Shown here one piece after another: positions 51,389 to 60,685 of a stretch of DNA of 64,000 bases. Each line of letters starts with the position of its first letter. Position 1 is the stretch's first letter. The position numbers were made by a program, and so were the translations under genes. A model generated the notes under the pieces. The model searched no databases. It was given only the letters and a program-made list of their open reading frames with translations, and was not told the origin of the DNA. Where the stretch lies: positions 1-64,000 of the forward strand of contig CAYUVF010000017.1 in NCBI GenBank assembly GCA_964448045.1, written 5' to 3'. Source of the DNA: CAYUVF01 sp964448045. GTDB lineage: Bacteria > Bacteroidota > Rhodothermia > Rhodothermales > Salinibacteraceae.

Positions 51389-51418
51389 TTTGCGGGACGG
51401 TCTTCGTTTTGTACCTTG
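51389..51418 (+). promoter_or_regulatory. Candidate panB promoter, Bacteroidota-like
   Basis: TTTG at 51389-51392, 19 nt, then TACCTTG at 51412-51418. This resembles the TTTG/TAnnTTTG promoter of Bacteroidota. It follows a strong terminator and lies 78 nt before the panB ATG, where a promoter is needed. Confidence 0.4.
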
Positions 51419-51496
51419 ACGGCGGCCCCGGCGTTGGGCTCACTGCGCCGGCGGCTCGTTCTGCCCGCTGACTGATCCCACTCGACCCCTTGGCTC

Positions 51497-52330
51497 ATGA
51501 GCACCCACCCCCAACCGCCCGGCCCGGCCGACGTGCCCCGCGTCACGACGAAGACGCTTCAGGAAATGAAAGACGCCGGGGTCCCCATTTCGATGTTGAC
51601 GGCGTATGACTATACCTCAGCGCGCATTCTGGACGGTGCCGGCGTCGATGTGCTACTCGTGGGCGACTCGGCGTCGAATGTGATGGCTGGGCACGAGACC
51701 ACCCTCCCGATGACGCTCGATCACATGATCTACCATGCCCAGTGCGTGGTACGTGCCATCGAACGAGCCCTCGTCGCGGTCGATCTGCCGTTTGGGACGT
51801 ATCAGGGTGATTCGAAGGAAGCGCTCGTCTCGGCGATCCGGGTGATGAAGGAGTCGAACGCCCACGCAGTCAAAATGGAGGGCGGAGCGCCCATCATCGA
51901 GGCCGTGGAGCGGATCATTACGGCGGGCATTCCCGTCATGGGACATCTGGGCCTCACGCCGCAGAGCATCCACAATTTCGGCACCTATCGCGTCCGTGCC
52001 CGCGAAGAGGAAGAGGCCGAGCAGCTGCGCCGGGATGCCAAGCGGCTCGAAGCGGCCGGCTGTTTCGCCATCGTGCTGGAGAAAATTCCAGCCGAGCTGG
52101 CCAAAGAAGTGAGCGATTCGCTGTCGATTCCTACGATCGGCATCGGGGCGGGTGTGCATTGCGATGGGCAGGTGCTCGTGACGCACGACGCCCTCGGCCT
52201 CACGACGGACTTCAATCCCCGGTTCGTGCGCCATTACGCCGAGCTGGCCGATACGATTTCCGATGCCGTGCACGATTATATCGAGGACGTGCGGGCGCGC
52301 CGCTTTCCCACCGACGAAGAAAGTTACTGA
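51497..52330 (+). CDS. panB: 3-methyl-2-oxobutanoate hydroxymethyltransferase
   Basis: First enzyme of pantothenate (vitamin B5, CoA) synthesis, moving a one-carbon unit from methylene-THF to alpha-ketoisovalerate. The 277 aa are normal. ISMLTAYDYTSARILDGAGVD (about 32-52, longer than one motif), VLLVGDSASNVMAGHETTLP (metal-binding Asp about 58), AVKMEGGAPIIEAVERI and GHLGLTPQSIHNFGTYRV are diagnostic; IPTIGIGAGVHCDGQVLV comes late. No panC is nearby. It is followed 127 bp later by surE. Confidence 0.97.
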   Translation: MSTHPQPPGPADVPRVTTKTLQEMKDAGVPISMLTAYDYTSARILDGAGVDVLLVGDSASNVMAGHETTLPMTLDHMIYHAQCVVRAIERALVAVDLPFGTYQGDSKEALVSAIRVMKESNAHAVKMEGGAPIIEAVERIITAGIPVMGHLGLTPQSIHNFGTYRVRAREEEEAEQLRRDAKRLEAAGCFAIVLEKIPAELAKEVSDSLSIPTIGIGAGVHCDGQVLVTHDALGLTTDFNPRFVRHYAELADTISDAVHDYIEDVRARRFPTDEESY

Positions 52331-52457
52331 TCAGCGCCGGATTTTTCGTCGGTCTCGGCTTTACATCCTCGGGCGCTTTGTACTGCCGTGCGCGCGGCAG
52401 GGCTCGATGTACAAGGGCCGGTCTGTTTTCCCATCCATTCAGCTGTGCTGTTGATTC

Positions 52458-53267
52458 ATGAGTACGCCCTCTGACGAATCGCCGCTCATTCTCATCTGCA
52501 ACGACGACGGTATCGCCGCGCCGGGCATCATCGCGCTGGCCTCGGCGCTGGATGGGGTAGGCGAGCTCTACGTCGTGGCCCCGGCAGATGAGCAGAGCGC
52601 CGTCGGGCACGCCATCACGGTGCGCGATCCGGTGCGGGCGCGGCCTCATACCTTCGAGACCCCGAGCGGCCCGATCGAAGCACGCGCGGTGACGGGCACG
52701 CCGGCGGATTGCATCAAGCTGGCGGTAAATCAGCTGCTGCCTCGCATGCCCGATCTGGTCGTTAGCGGCATCAACCAGGGGCCCAACACGGCTGTCAATG
52801 TGCTGTACTCGGGCACCGTTAGCGCGGCGACGGAGGCTTCCATTCTGGGCATCGACGCCATCGCCTTTTCGCTCTGCTCGTGGGAGAGCAGCGATTACGA
52901 AGTGGCTGCACGCATCGCCCGGAAGATTACGCGCCGGGTGTTGCAGCAGGGCCTTCCGCCCGGCATCCTGCTGAACGTCAATATTCCCGCGCGGCCGGCT
53001 GAGGAGATCGAGGGGATGATGGTCACGCGCCAGGCGCGATCGCGCTGGGAGGAGAGCTTCCGTGAGCGCACCGATCCCTTCGATCGCCCCTATTACTGGC
53101 TGACCGGCACCTTCGTCAACCTCGACGACGGCGACAACACCGATCTCGACGCCATCGAGCAGGGCTTTGTCTCCATCACCCCGCTCCAGCACGACATGAC
53201 AGCGCACGACGCGCTGCAGGAACTGGGCGACTGGGAGTGGGACGCCGATGCCTCTACCACCGACTAA
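52458..53267 (+). CDS. surE: 5'/3'-nucleotidase SurE
   Basis: Metal-dependent survival protein E that dephosphorylates nucleoside monophosphates. It is 269 aa. LILICNDDGIAAPGIIALA carries the metal-binding Asp pair (16-17) near the N-terminus. VVAPADEQSAVGHAITVRDP, GTPADCIKLAV and DLVVSGINQGPNTAVNVLYSG-type sequence give the remaining active-site Ser and Asn. The C-terminal arm ends in an acidic DWEWDADASTTD. The ATG at 52458 is clear. The YjbQ gene follows after only 9 bp. Confidence 0.96.
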   Translation: MSTPSDESPLILICNDDGIAAPGIIALASALDGVGELYVVAPADEQSAVGHAITVRDPVRARPHTFETPSGPIEARAVTGTPADCIKLAVNQLLPRMPDLVVSGINQGPNTAVNVLYSGTVSAATEASILGIDAIAFSLCSWESSDYEVAARIARKITRRVLQQGLPPGILLNVNIPARPAEEIEGMMVTRQARSRWEESFRERTDPFDRPYYWLTGTFVNLDDGDNTDLDAIEQGFVSITPLQHDMTAHDALQELGDWEWDADASTTD

Positions 53268-53276
53268 TTCGGGCCC

Positions 53277-53696
53277 ATGGCTGCCTATCAGGACCGCATC
53301 GCGCTATCGACCGATGGACACCGCGACATGCACAATCTGACCGACGCCGTTCGTCGGATTGTGAGTGCATCCGGTATTCAGACCGGTACCGTCAACGTGC
53401 ACAACATCGGCAGTACTGGTGCGGTGGGGACTATCGAGTTTGAGCCTGGACTGCAAGAGGATCTTCCCGATATCCTCGATACGCTGATGCCGCCGGGGCG
53501 CGACTACGGCCATGAGCAGAAATGGCGCGACGGCAACGCGCACTCGCATCTGCAGGCGACGACCCTTGGGCCGTCGCTGACGGTGCCGGTGGGCGAGGGC
53601 GAGCCCATACTGGGTACATGGCAGCAGATCTTCCACCTCGAATGCGACATCAAGCCGCGCTCGCGCACGGTGGTCGTTACGGTGCAGGGAGAGTAG
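53277..53696 (+). CDS. YjbQ/UPF0047 family protein
   Basis: A 139-aa UPF0047 protein. The family has been reported to have weak thiamine-phosphate synthase activity, but its real role is open. Recognisable parts are the DMHNLTDAVRRIVSASGIQTG helix-strand, the GTVNVHNIGSTGAVGTIEFEPG core, WRDGNAHSHLQATTLGPSLTVPV with metal-binding His residues, and GTWQQIFHLECDIKPRSRTVVV. No signal peptide. It lies 9 bp after surE and is surely cotranscribed with it. Confidence 0.93.
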   Translation: MAAYQDRIALSTDGHRDMHNLTDAVRRIVSASGIQTGTVNVHNIGSTGAVGTIEFEPGLQEDLPDILDTLMPPGRDYGHEQKWRDGNAHSHLQATTLGPSLTVPVGEGEPILGTWQQIFHLECDIKPRSRTVVVTVQGE

Positions 53697-53721
53697 CCCG
53701 GTCCCCCCAAGTAAGAGCGTA

Positions 53722-53780
53722 CCCCCGGCGTGCGGCCGGGGGCAGGCTCCACCACTCATCGGAAGGGGCGATCCCTTCCG
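53722..53780. terminator. Twin hairpins between convergent yjbQ and LytTR genes
   Basis: Two inverted repeats in tandem: CCCCCGGC/GCCGGGGG (53722-53729 and 53735-53742) and CGGAAGGG/CCCTTCCG (53760-53767 and 53773-53780). Neither has a good T-run on either strand, so termination is likely by position only. Confidence 0.4.
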
Positions 53781-53838
53781 GTTGCTTAGAGTGAGTATGC
53801 GGCGGCGATGTTACAGGGGGGCGTTGGGCACGTGTGAC

Positions 53839-54672
53839 TCACCCGGTGGGGCCGAGTTCGAGGCGGTCTTCGAGCTCGTCGATGCGGCTGCGGCTGACGC
53901 TCAGCCGGGTGCCGTCGCGTAGCTCGACGGCGTAGTTGCCTCCACCGCCGCGCCGGATGAGTTCGACTTCATCGAGCCGTACGATCGTCGAGCGATGAAT
54001 GCGAAAAAAATCAGATGGATCGAGGCGCTCGTCGAGCGTTTGCAGCCGCTCGCGAATAAGGTGCGTATCGTCGTCGGTGTGGAGCTCGGCGTACGGGCCG
54101 TCGGCAGTGATGTGGGTGATCCGGTCGATGGGAACGACACGCACCTGCCCGCGCTTCTGCACGCCGATGCGTTCGAGGTAGGCGCCGGCGTCCTCCCGGT
54201 CGCCCGCTCCAGCCTCATACTCATTCTCGTCCGATTGCATGCTATGCAGGAGCGTCATCATCTGCTGGGATACCTCGTCCAGCTTCTCCGAGGCGATGCG
54301 CTTGCGGGCGCGGTCGAACGCCTGCTCGAAGCGTTCATCGTCGAAGGGCTTCAGCAGATAGTCGATCGCGGCGAGCTCGAAGGCGTCGAGGGCGTACTCG
54401 TCGTAGGCCGTGACGAAAACAGTGATAGGCATCGCTTCCGGACCGATCTCGCGGATCACATCGAGGCCCGATCCGCCCGGCATCTGAATGTCGAGGAAGA
54501 CGAGGTCGAGGTTGTCCTCACGGATCAGGTCGATAGCGCTGGCGACGTCGTCGGCTTCACCGGTGATCTGGGCATCGTTGCGTTCGGCCAGCAGATCGCG
54601 CAGCCGGTCGCGGGCCAGCTGCTCGTCATCGATGATGCCGACGCGAAGGGAAGCGGGAGACGAGGGGGCCAT
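53839..54672 (-). CDS. LytTR-family response regulator
   Basis: A 277-aa response regulator. The receiver domain (about 9-125) has the acidic pair in VGIIDDEQLARD, the phospho-acceptor Asp61 in LVFLDIQMPGGSG, Thr88 in FVTAYDEYAL and Lys108 in DYLLKPF. A linker leads to a LytTR DNA-binding domain at about 165-272 (VQKRGQVRVVPIDRITHITADG, HRSTIVRLDEVELIRRGGGG). It begins 29 bp after the sensor kinase gene, its likely partner. Target genes are unknown; the outer-membrane receptor gene upstream is one candidate. Confidence 0.94.
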   Translation of the reverse strand: MAPSSPASLRVGIIDDEQLARDRLRDLLAERNDAQITGEADDVASAIDLIREDNLDLVFLDIQMPGGSGLDVIREIGPEAMPITVFVTAYDEYALDAFELAAIDYLLKPFDDERFEQAFDRARKRIASEKLDEVSQQMMTLLHSMQSDENEYEAGAGDREDAGAYLERIGVQKRGQVRVVPIDRITHITADGPYAELHTDDDTHLIRERLQTLDERLDPSDFFRIHRSTIVRLDEVELIRRGGGGNYAVELRDGTRLSVSRSRIDELEDRLELGPTG

Positions 54673-54701
54673 GGGATAAATCGGTCGATGAGGGGCGCGA
54701 G

Positions 54702-55904
54702 CTACGTCGCAGGCGTCTCGGCGGGTAGATCCGCTTCGGCCGAGGGCGTGTAGAGATCGTCCTCATGGTGGTAGGGGAGCGCGAGCGTCACGGTGAGGCC
54801 GCCCGATGGAGAGGCTCCGAACTTGAGGTGATAGGCCGATCCGTAGAGGGCCTCCAACCGCGCTTTCACGTTTGAGAGGCCAGTGCCGCGCTCCATGGCC
54901 GTGCTGGCCGGCACGTGCAGGCCGGGCCCGTTATCGGATACCTTCAACACGAGCCATTCCTCGGTGCGGCGCACCTGCACTGCGATCTCGCCCACGTCGG
55001 GGTGTTCGCTGGTGCCGTGTTTGATCGCGTTTTCGACGATGGGTTGCAGGATCAGCGTAGGTACGAGCGCGCTTTCGACCTCAGGGTCGACCTCAATGTG
55101 AACGTTCAGTCGCCCCTGAAAGCGAATCTCCTGAATCTCGAGGTAGCCGCGCAGGAACTTGATCTCCTCACGGAGCGGTACCTCCTGCTGATCGTTGCCT
55201 TCGAGCACGTAACGCAGCAGCAGGCTCAGGCGCGCAATCATGCGGCGAACGCCCTTCGGATCGCGCCCGACCAGGGTGGAGACCGCGTGCAGCGTGTTAA
55301 ACAGGAAATGGGGATTGAGCTGCATTCGGAGCGCCTGCAGCCGCGCCGCGGAGAGCTGGGCTTCGAGATCGGCCTTTTGCGCTTCGAGTTCTTGGGCTTC
55401 TTTCGTCAGCCGGGCTGCCTCCGCCTCGCGCTTGCGCTCGCGGAGGTAGTAGATCCGGGCAAACCCGGTGGCGAGGACGGTGCCGTAGACGGCAAACTCG
55501 TCCAGAAACCAGAACCGGAAGATGGCCGTCAGCGGTCGAAACTCGTTGGGGTAAGGCGAGGAGTCGGGGAAGGCGTAGACCCGCAGGAGATCGATAGTTA
55601 GGTCCACCGCGAGCGAGACGACCAACCCCGCGGCGAGCAGAGCAAGGATGGTTCGGACCAGCCGCGAGCGTTCGGGCTTGTAGCGCGCGGCGATCCAGAA
55701 GATGAGTGGCGTCACCAGGGCCCACAGGTAGAACTCGAAGAAAACGCGCGCAACGCGCGGAAGAATCACGCTGGCCTCCATGCTCCCGCCGCGCGGATCG
55801 AGCAGTCGGGTCACCACCGTAAAGATCGCAATGAGCGTCCAGAAGCCGATAATGAGCTTCCATTCAAACCGACTCGGCCAGGCCGATGCCGTGGTATCGT
55901 TCAT
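54702..55904 (-). CDS. LytS/YehU-type sensor histidine kinase
   Basis: A 400-aa membrane kinase. About four hydrophobic segments lie in residues 14-150 (LIIGFWTLIAIFTVV, FYLWALVTPLIFWIAA, TILALLAAGLVVSLAVDLTI, FAVYGTVLATGFARI). A coiled coil (about 153-190) leads to the His_kinase domain RMQLNPHFLFNTLHAVSTL with His199. The ATPase has ENAIKHG (Asn292), SDNGPGLH and ERGTGLSNVKARLEALYG. The Asn box and His box are intact, so it should be active. It starts 34 bp after the outer-membrane receptor gene on the same strand. Confidence 0.94.
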   Translation of the reverse strand: MNDTTASAWPSRFEWKLIIGFWTLIAIFTVVTRLLDPRGGSMEASVILPRVARVFFEFYLWALVTPLIFWIAARYKPERSRLVRTILALLAAGLVVSLAVDLTIDLLRVYAFPDSSPYPNEFRPLTAIFRFWFLDEFAVYGTVLATGFARIYYLRERKREAEAARLTKEAQELEAQKADLEAQLSAARLQALRMQLNPHFLFNTLHAVSTLVGRDPKGVRRMIARLSLLLRYVLEGNDQQEVPLREEIKFLRGYLEIQEIRFQGRLNVHIEVDPEVESALVPTLILQPIVENAIKHGTSEHPDVGEIAVQVRRTEEWLVLKVSDNGPGLHVPASTAMERGTGLSNVKARLEALYGSAYHLKFGASPSGGLTVTLALPYHHEDDLYTPSAEADLPAETPAT

Positions 55905-55938
55905 GCAGGGATCTTAGGTCGTGCTATAAAAAACGTGG

Positions 55939-58365
55939 TTAATACCGTCCGCGCCGGCGTCCTCGATCGCGGTCATTCTGGCCGCCTCCGCCAAAGCTGT
56001 ACGAGAAGGTAAGCATGATCTGCCGCTGATTCCAATTGCGGCTGCTCTCCGTTACGAACTGATTCGTCTCGCGCTGGACGTTGAAGTTCATCGTATCGAA
56101 GACATCGCTGGCGCGGAGGCTGAGGCTGCCCTGGCCGTCGAAGAGTGACTTTTGCAGGGCCACGTTGCTGCTCAGCCGCTCGCTGATGCGCCCGCCGGCA
56201 ATGTCCATCGGGGCGCGGTAGTACTGGCTGAGTTGGAGACCGAGCCCCGGACCAAGCGAGAACGTGAGGTTGGCGCGGCTCGAATAGGAGATCGCGTCGT
56301 TGCTCAGATCCGTGCTGACGTTGCTGGCATCGGTCACCACCCGATGCGCGTTCATGCTGATGTTGCCTCGCACCCAGTCCCGCACGTTGAGGGAGGTGAC
56401 GAGCTCTACGCCATAGGAGTTGCTGGAGGCGAAGTTGTCAAACGTGAGGACCGTGACGCCGTCGGGGCGCAGCGTCTCACGCCGCTCGATCTCGTTGACC
56501 GTGTGGCGGAAGAAGGGGCTCAGCGAGAGCGTGACCGGCGCCCACTTGCGGGTCAGGCTCAGCTCGAAGGAGTGGACGTACTCTGGATCGAGTTGAGGGT
56601 TGCCGACGCGCCGAAACGTGGGATCTTCGTTGTCATCAATCGGGTTGAGCTGCCACGAGCTGGGCCGGCGCACGCGCTTGCTGTACGACAGGCGAGCCTG
56701 GTACGCCTCATTGGGCTTGTACGTGAGATACGCGCTGGGGAAGACGCTGAAGTAGGTGTTATCGAATGACGCTGCGCGAGCGGGAAGCGTGAAGGTGGTC
56801 AGGGCCTGCTCCATCCGTGCGCCACCTTTCAGGCTGACGTCACCCAGCGAGGTGGCCAAGAGTCCGTATGCGGCGTGAGTCCACTCGTCGTAATCGAAGG
56901 AGCTATTTTCGGTGGGCTGGAATCCCCTGTTTTCGCCTTCAAACAGCTCGAACAGCTGAACGTTACTCTCGCGCTCCCACTCGCCTTGATATCCAGCCTC
57001 GAGGTCGAAGCGTCCGATCGTATTCACGTAATCGAGATCGAGATTGGCCTCTTGCTCACGCTCGCTCATCGTTTCGCGCTCCCGTTCCTGTAGATCGCCC
57101 CTCTCCAGGCTGGCGTTCAGGAGCCGCTCCGAGTACAAGCTGTTTTCGTCCTCCCACTCACTTTCGTAGCGGACCTCGGCTTCCAGGTTGTGATCGGAGG
57201 CGAAGTTGTGGTTCATCGACAGCCGCGCGTCGAGACTTTGTTCGTCGCTCTCACTGTCGGTCAGCCGCGCAAAGCGATCCAGCGGATTGCCGCCGATCGT
57301 CTCACGGATGTAGTTGGTCTGGCCCTCTTGGGTCTCGGCGTCGGTGCTCAGTACGATCTCAGATGAGAGCGTCGTCGCATCGGTGGGGCGGTACTCGGCC
57401 TGCGTGTTGAGTGTGTGGGAGCGGCGCGTCTCATTTTCGTCGCTGGATTGATCGAGCACCACGGTGGGATCCTGCGTCAGATTGCGGCGATAGCGGGAAC
57501 CGCCCTCGTCTTCGGAGCCGCCCCGGAAGCCGTAGTTAGTGAAGAAGCGCCAGGGTCCCGACTGATAGCCGGCATTACCCGAGATGGAGTACGACTGATT
57601 GGTGCCGCCGCCGGCGGTGATGCCGCCACTCCATCCGGCCGAGCGGTTGCGCTTCAGCACAATGTTGATGATGCCGGCCGATCCCTCAGGCTCATACTTG
57701 GCCGAAGGGTTGGGGATGACTTCGACGCGCTCTACTGACGAGGCGGGGAGGCTCTGCAGAAAGCCTGCGAGTGACTGCCCGGAGAGCGAGGTCGGCTCGC
57801 CGTTGATGTGTACGACGACGCCCTCGTTTCCGCGATAGCTGATACTCCCATCGATATCGACCCGGATCGAAGGCAGGTCCTGCAGTACTGTTCGCGCGGA
57901 TCCACCGGCCGTGACGAGTTGCTTGTTCGTGTTGTAGACCGTCCGGTCGGTTTGCACGTCCACAGCGGGGCGCTCGGCGCTAACGGTGACCTCGCCCATC
58001 TGCTCGGTCTGGCGGGCCAGCGTGACCGTGCCCAGCTCCCGTTCGGGGCGAGAGCGAGTCAGGCGCACGTCCGTCACTCGCTTGCTGGCATATCCCACGA
58101 AACTGAGGCGCAGGGTGTAGGTATCGAGGGGCAGCTCGGTCACTGTGAAGGCGCCGGTGCTATCGGTCGTCGTGCCGGTGACGAGCGACGAGTCGACGGG
58201 GGAGCGGACGGCGACGGTGGCGCCGGAAAGCGGCTGCTCGGTCGACGCCTCTACGATGCGGCCGGTGATGCGGCCCCTCTCATTTGCCGAGGGCGTTTGT
58301 GCCTGCAGGGCGTGAACGCCCAACAGCGAGAAGGCAGCCAAAAAGAGGAGTGCGTGCCGAACCAT
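55939..58365 (-). CDS. Outer-membrane receptor-like barrel with regulatory-like domain
   Basis: An 808-aa protein of the outer-membrane beta-barrel family with a TonB-receptor-like plug. Signal peptide about 1-22 (LLGVHALQAQ). A carboxypeptidase-regulatory-like domain lies at about 30-115 (ITGRIVEASTEQPLSGATV). The plug region at about 135-240 has VLQDLPSIRVDIDGSISYRG, VVVHINGEPTSLSG and SVERVEVIPNPSAKYEPEG. The barrel follows, with many Asn/Tyr/Arg strands. It ends in an unusual Gly/Asp/Arg-rich tail (GGGGQNDRDRGRRRGRY) after the last strand LTFSYSFG. The ATG at 58365 is clear. The sensor kinase gene follows 34 bp later. Confidence 0.87.
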   Translation of the reverse strand: MVRHALLFLAAFSLLGVHALQAQTPSANERGRITGRIVEASTEQPLSGATVAVRSPVDSSLVTGTTTDSTGAFTVTELPLDTYTLRLSFVGYASKRVTDVRLTRSRPERELGTVTLARQTEQMGEVTVSAERPAVDVQTDRTVYNTNKQLVTAGGSARTVLQDLPSIRVDIDGSISYRGNEGVVVHINGEPTSLSGQSLAGFLQSLPASSVERVEVIPNPSAKYEPEGSAGIINIVLKRNRSAGWSGGITAGGGTNQSYSISGNAGYQSGPWRFFTNYGFRGGSEDEGGSRYRRNLTQDPTVVLDQSSDENETRRSHTLNTQAEYRPTDATTLSSEIVLSTDAETQEGQTNYIRETIGGNPLDRFARLTDSESDEQSLDARLSMNHNFASDHNLEAEVRYESEWEDENSLYSERLLNASLERGDLQERERETMSEREQEANLDLDYVNTIGRFDLEAGYQGEWERESNVQLFELFEGENRGFQPTENSSFDYDEWTHAAYGLLATSLGDVSLKGGARMEQALTTFTLPARAASFDNTYFSVFPSAYLTYKPNEAYQARLSYSKRVRRPSSWQLNPIDDNEDPTFRRVGNPQLDPEYVHSFELSLTRKWAPVTLSLSPFFRHTVNEIERRETLRPDGVTVLTFDNFASSNSYGVELVTSLNVRDWVRGNISMNAHRVVTDASNVSTDLSNDAISYSSRANLTFSLGPGLGLQLSQYYRAPMDIAGGRISERLSSNVALQKSLFDGQGSLSLRASDVFDTMNFNVQRETNQFVTESSRNWNQRQIMLTFSYSFGGGGQNDRDRGRRRGRY

Positions 58366-58491
58366 AGCGCGGTGAGGTCGATGAGCTTCATCTATGTGCG
58401 CTATGTTGGAGCGGCACGCGCCGTGGGAGTTCGGGGGGATGTCACGAATTGCACCTGTGCGTCATGGACGTCATAGGGTGTAACAGAGCCG

Positions 58492-59544
58492 TTATTCGGC
58501 GGCTGGGCTGCCGTTAGGACCTTTGTCCATGAACGGAGCCTGGTCGAACGCCTTGGCTTCGTCGAGGAAGAGCTGGCGGTGGGGGAAGGGGATTTCGATG
58601 TCAGCCTCGCGCAGGGCTTCGCGCACTTTCTCGGTGTACTCCCAGCGCATTGGGATCTCCTGACTGGGATCGCGCAGGTAAAAACGGAGGGTCATGTTGA
58701 CGCTCGAATCGGCCATCTCGGTGACGACGGCCGAGGGCTCGGGACGCGAAAGAATCCGCTCGTCGTTTTCGGCCAGCGCGACGACTACATCGCGCGCTTC
58801 CTGGGGGTACTCCTTGTACGCAATCCCGAAGGGCACATCCACGCGCAGCGTATTTTGCATCGTGTGATTGATGAGCTGCTGCGTGATCATCTGTGAGTTA
58901 GGCATCACGATGATTTCGTTGCGCACCGTCTGCAGGCGCGTCGACCGAAGCGTGATCTCATGCACCTTGCCAAGCTGATTGTCAATCTCGATAAAGTCGC
59001 CCACGCGAAAGGGGCGGTCAATCAGAATCGTGATGCCGGAGATGAAATTCTCCAGCGAATCGCGCGCGGCCAGACCGACGGCGATGCCGGCAAATCCAAT
59101 TCCTGCGATGAGCGGTGTGATGGGCACGCCCAGCTGGCTCAGCACGATGAAGCCGATGAAGACATAGGCCACAACCCGATACGTTTTCTGGAGCAGGCTC
59201 TGTAATCCGGCGTCGACGGCGCTGCTGCGGTGCAGCACCTGCGACAGCGTGCGATCGATACTCCAGTAGATCGTGAACAAAATGAGGAAGGCCAGGAAGG
59301 CCTTCAGCCCGTTCTCGATGAAGAGCCCGGTCACGCCGATGAAGTGCCCGTACAGAAGATTGTACATCTCCTCAAAGCGGCCCTCCAGAAACAGACTGAT
59401 GGCCTGCCCGAACGCGTTGTTAATCCCCGTAATGTCGATAAACGACGTGTCGGGTGGAGTCGGGGATGTTGCCGGAAGCGATTCGGCCCCGGCCTGGAGT
59501 GTATCGGATACAGCCTGCGGGGGAGGCGGCGTAGGGAGGGGCAT
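58492..59544 (-). CDS. Small-conductance mechanosensitive channel (MscS family)
   Basis: A 350-aa inner-membrane channel that opens under hypo-osmotic stress. After a Pro-rich head, membrane spans lie at about 78-96 and 122-140. The pore helix TM3 is at about 143-171 (PLIAGIGFAGIAVGLAARDSLENFISG), with the Gly/Ala-rich face typical of MscS. The beta domain RPFRVGDFIEIDNQLGKVHEITLRSTRLQT follows, then VMPNSQMITQQLINHT and the alpha/beta end. It begins 42 bp after folD on the same strand. Such channels suit a halophile facing dilution, which is inference. Confidence 0.94.
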   Translation of the reverse strand: MPLPTPPPPQAVSDTLQAGAESLPATSPTPPDTSFIDITGINNAFGQAISLFLEGRFEEMYNLLYGHFIGVTGLFIENGLKAFLAFLILFTIYWSIDRTLSQVLHRSSAVDAGLQSLLQKTYRVVAYVFIGFIVLSQLGVPITPLIAGIGFAGIAVGLAARDSLENFISGITILIDRPFRVGDFIEIDNQLGKVHEITLRSTRLQTVRNEIIVMPNSQMITQQLINHTMQNTLRVDVPFGIAYKEYPQEARDVVVALAENDERILSRPEPSAVVTEMADSSVNMTLRFYLRDPSQEIPMRWEYTEKVREALREADIEIPFPHRQLFLDEAKAFDQAPFMDKGPNGSPAAE

Positions 59545-59586
59545 GGCGAACCAGCAGATCGGTGGAGAGGCGCAGCGAGAGGGGCG

Positions 59587-60519
59587 TTAGTCGTTTGCCC
59601 CGAGGCGGGCAGCGCGCAGGGTGTTCTTCAGCAGCATCGCGCGGGTCATCAGCCCGACGCCGCCGGGCACCGGGGTGATCCAAGAGGCTTTGGGTTCCAC
59701 GGCGTCGAAGTCCACATCGCCCACGAGCCGGTAGCCCCGGTTGCGCGAGGCATCGTCCACGCGGTTGATGCCCACGTCGATAACCACGGCGCCTTTCTGA
59801 ACCATATCGGCCGTCACAAATCCAGCCTGCCCTACGGCTGCGACGAGAATATCGGCACGGCCCGCTTTCTGGTCGAGGTCTTTCGTCCGGCTGTGGCAGA
59901 CGGTGACTGTGGCATCGGTGCCGCGCTGCATGAGTAGGTTGGCCAGCGGCTTGCCGACAATGTTCGAGCGGCCGATGATTACTGCGTCCTGCCCGGACGG
60001 GTCGATTCCACAGCGATCCAGCATCTCCATGATGCCGTACGGCGTGGCCGGAATAAACGCCGGATCGCCGATCATGAGCCGACCCAGATTTTCGGGATGA
60101 AAGCCGTCGACATCTTTTGCGGGGTCGATGGCGTCGATCACCTTCCGCTCGTCGATGTGGTCCGGGAGGGGGAGTTGTACGAGAACGCCGTCGACGTCAT
60201 CGTCGGCGTTGAGGTCGCGCACCACATCGAGCAGATCGCTCTCGTTGATGTCGGCGTCAAACCGCAGCGTTTCGCTGCCGATGCCGGCGTGCTCGGCGTC
60301 GCGCTGCTTGCCGCGGACGTACGCCTGCGAGGCCGGGTTGTCGCCAACGAGGACGACAGAGAGGAACGGGGGGCGGTGGCCGGCGTCGGTCCATGCGGTG
60401 ACGTCGGCTTGAACCTCATCGCGAACCTGGGTGGCGATGCGTTTGCCATCAATAAGCTGAGCCAAAACGGGAGGGGAGTTCAGTGAAGTGGAGGATAGCG
60501 GTGGGCCCGGGGCGGGCAT
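59587..60519 (-). CDS. folD: Methylenetetrahydrofolate dehydrogenase / cyclohydrolase
   Basis: Bifunctional one-carbon enzyme of folate metabolism. It is 310 aa from the ATG at 60519. After a short head, LAQLIDGKRIATQVRDEVQ starts the domain. SVVLVGDNPASQAYVRGKQR holds the catalytic Tyr and Lys region. DGVLVQLPLPDHIDERKVIDAI, then IGRSNIVGKPLANLLMQRGTDATVTVCHSRT give the NADP-binding half, ending WITPVPGGVGLMTRAML. The frame is open to 60672 but that lead is unlike any family member. It is divergent from asd across 166 bp. Confidence 0.96.
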   Translation of the reverse strand: MPAPGPPLSSTSLNSPPVLAQLIDGKRIATQVRDEVQADVTAWTDAGHRPPFLSVVLVGDNPASQAYVRGKQRDAEHAGIGSETLRFDADINESDLLDVVRDLNADDDVDGVLVQLPLPDHIDERKVIDAIDPAKDVDGFHPENLGRLMIGDPAFIPATPYGIMEMLDRCGIDPSGQDAVIIGRSNIVGKPLANLLMQRGTDATVTVCHSRTKDLDQKAGRADILVAAVGQAGFVTADMVQKGAVVIDVGINRVDDASRNRGYRLVGDVDFDAVEPKASWITPVPGGVGLMTRAMLLKNTLRAARLGAND

Positions 60520-60685
60520 CCCTAAGATAGCAAAGCAGGGCGGCCCGAACCAAGCGCCGGCTTTCAAGAATCCGCAAACGAATCGCCCAAAAGTGTGGAA
60601 CACCCTGTGAAGAGGCTCGGTTGCACGACGGCGGAGGCGCACCCATCCACCACTTCTTCTCTCTACACGCAACGATTACTTGGTT

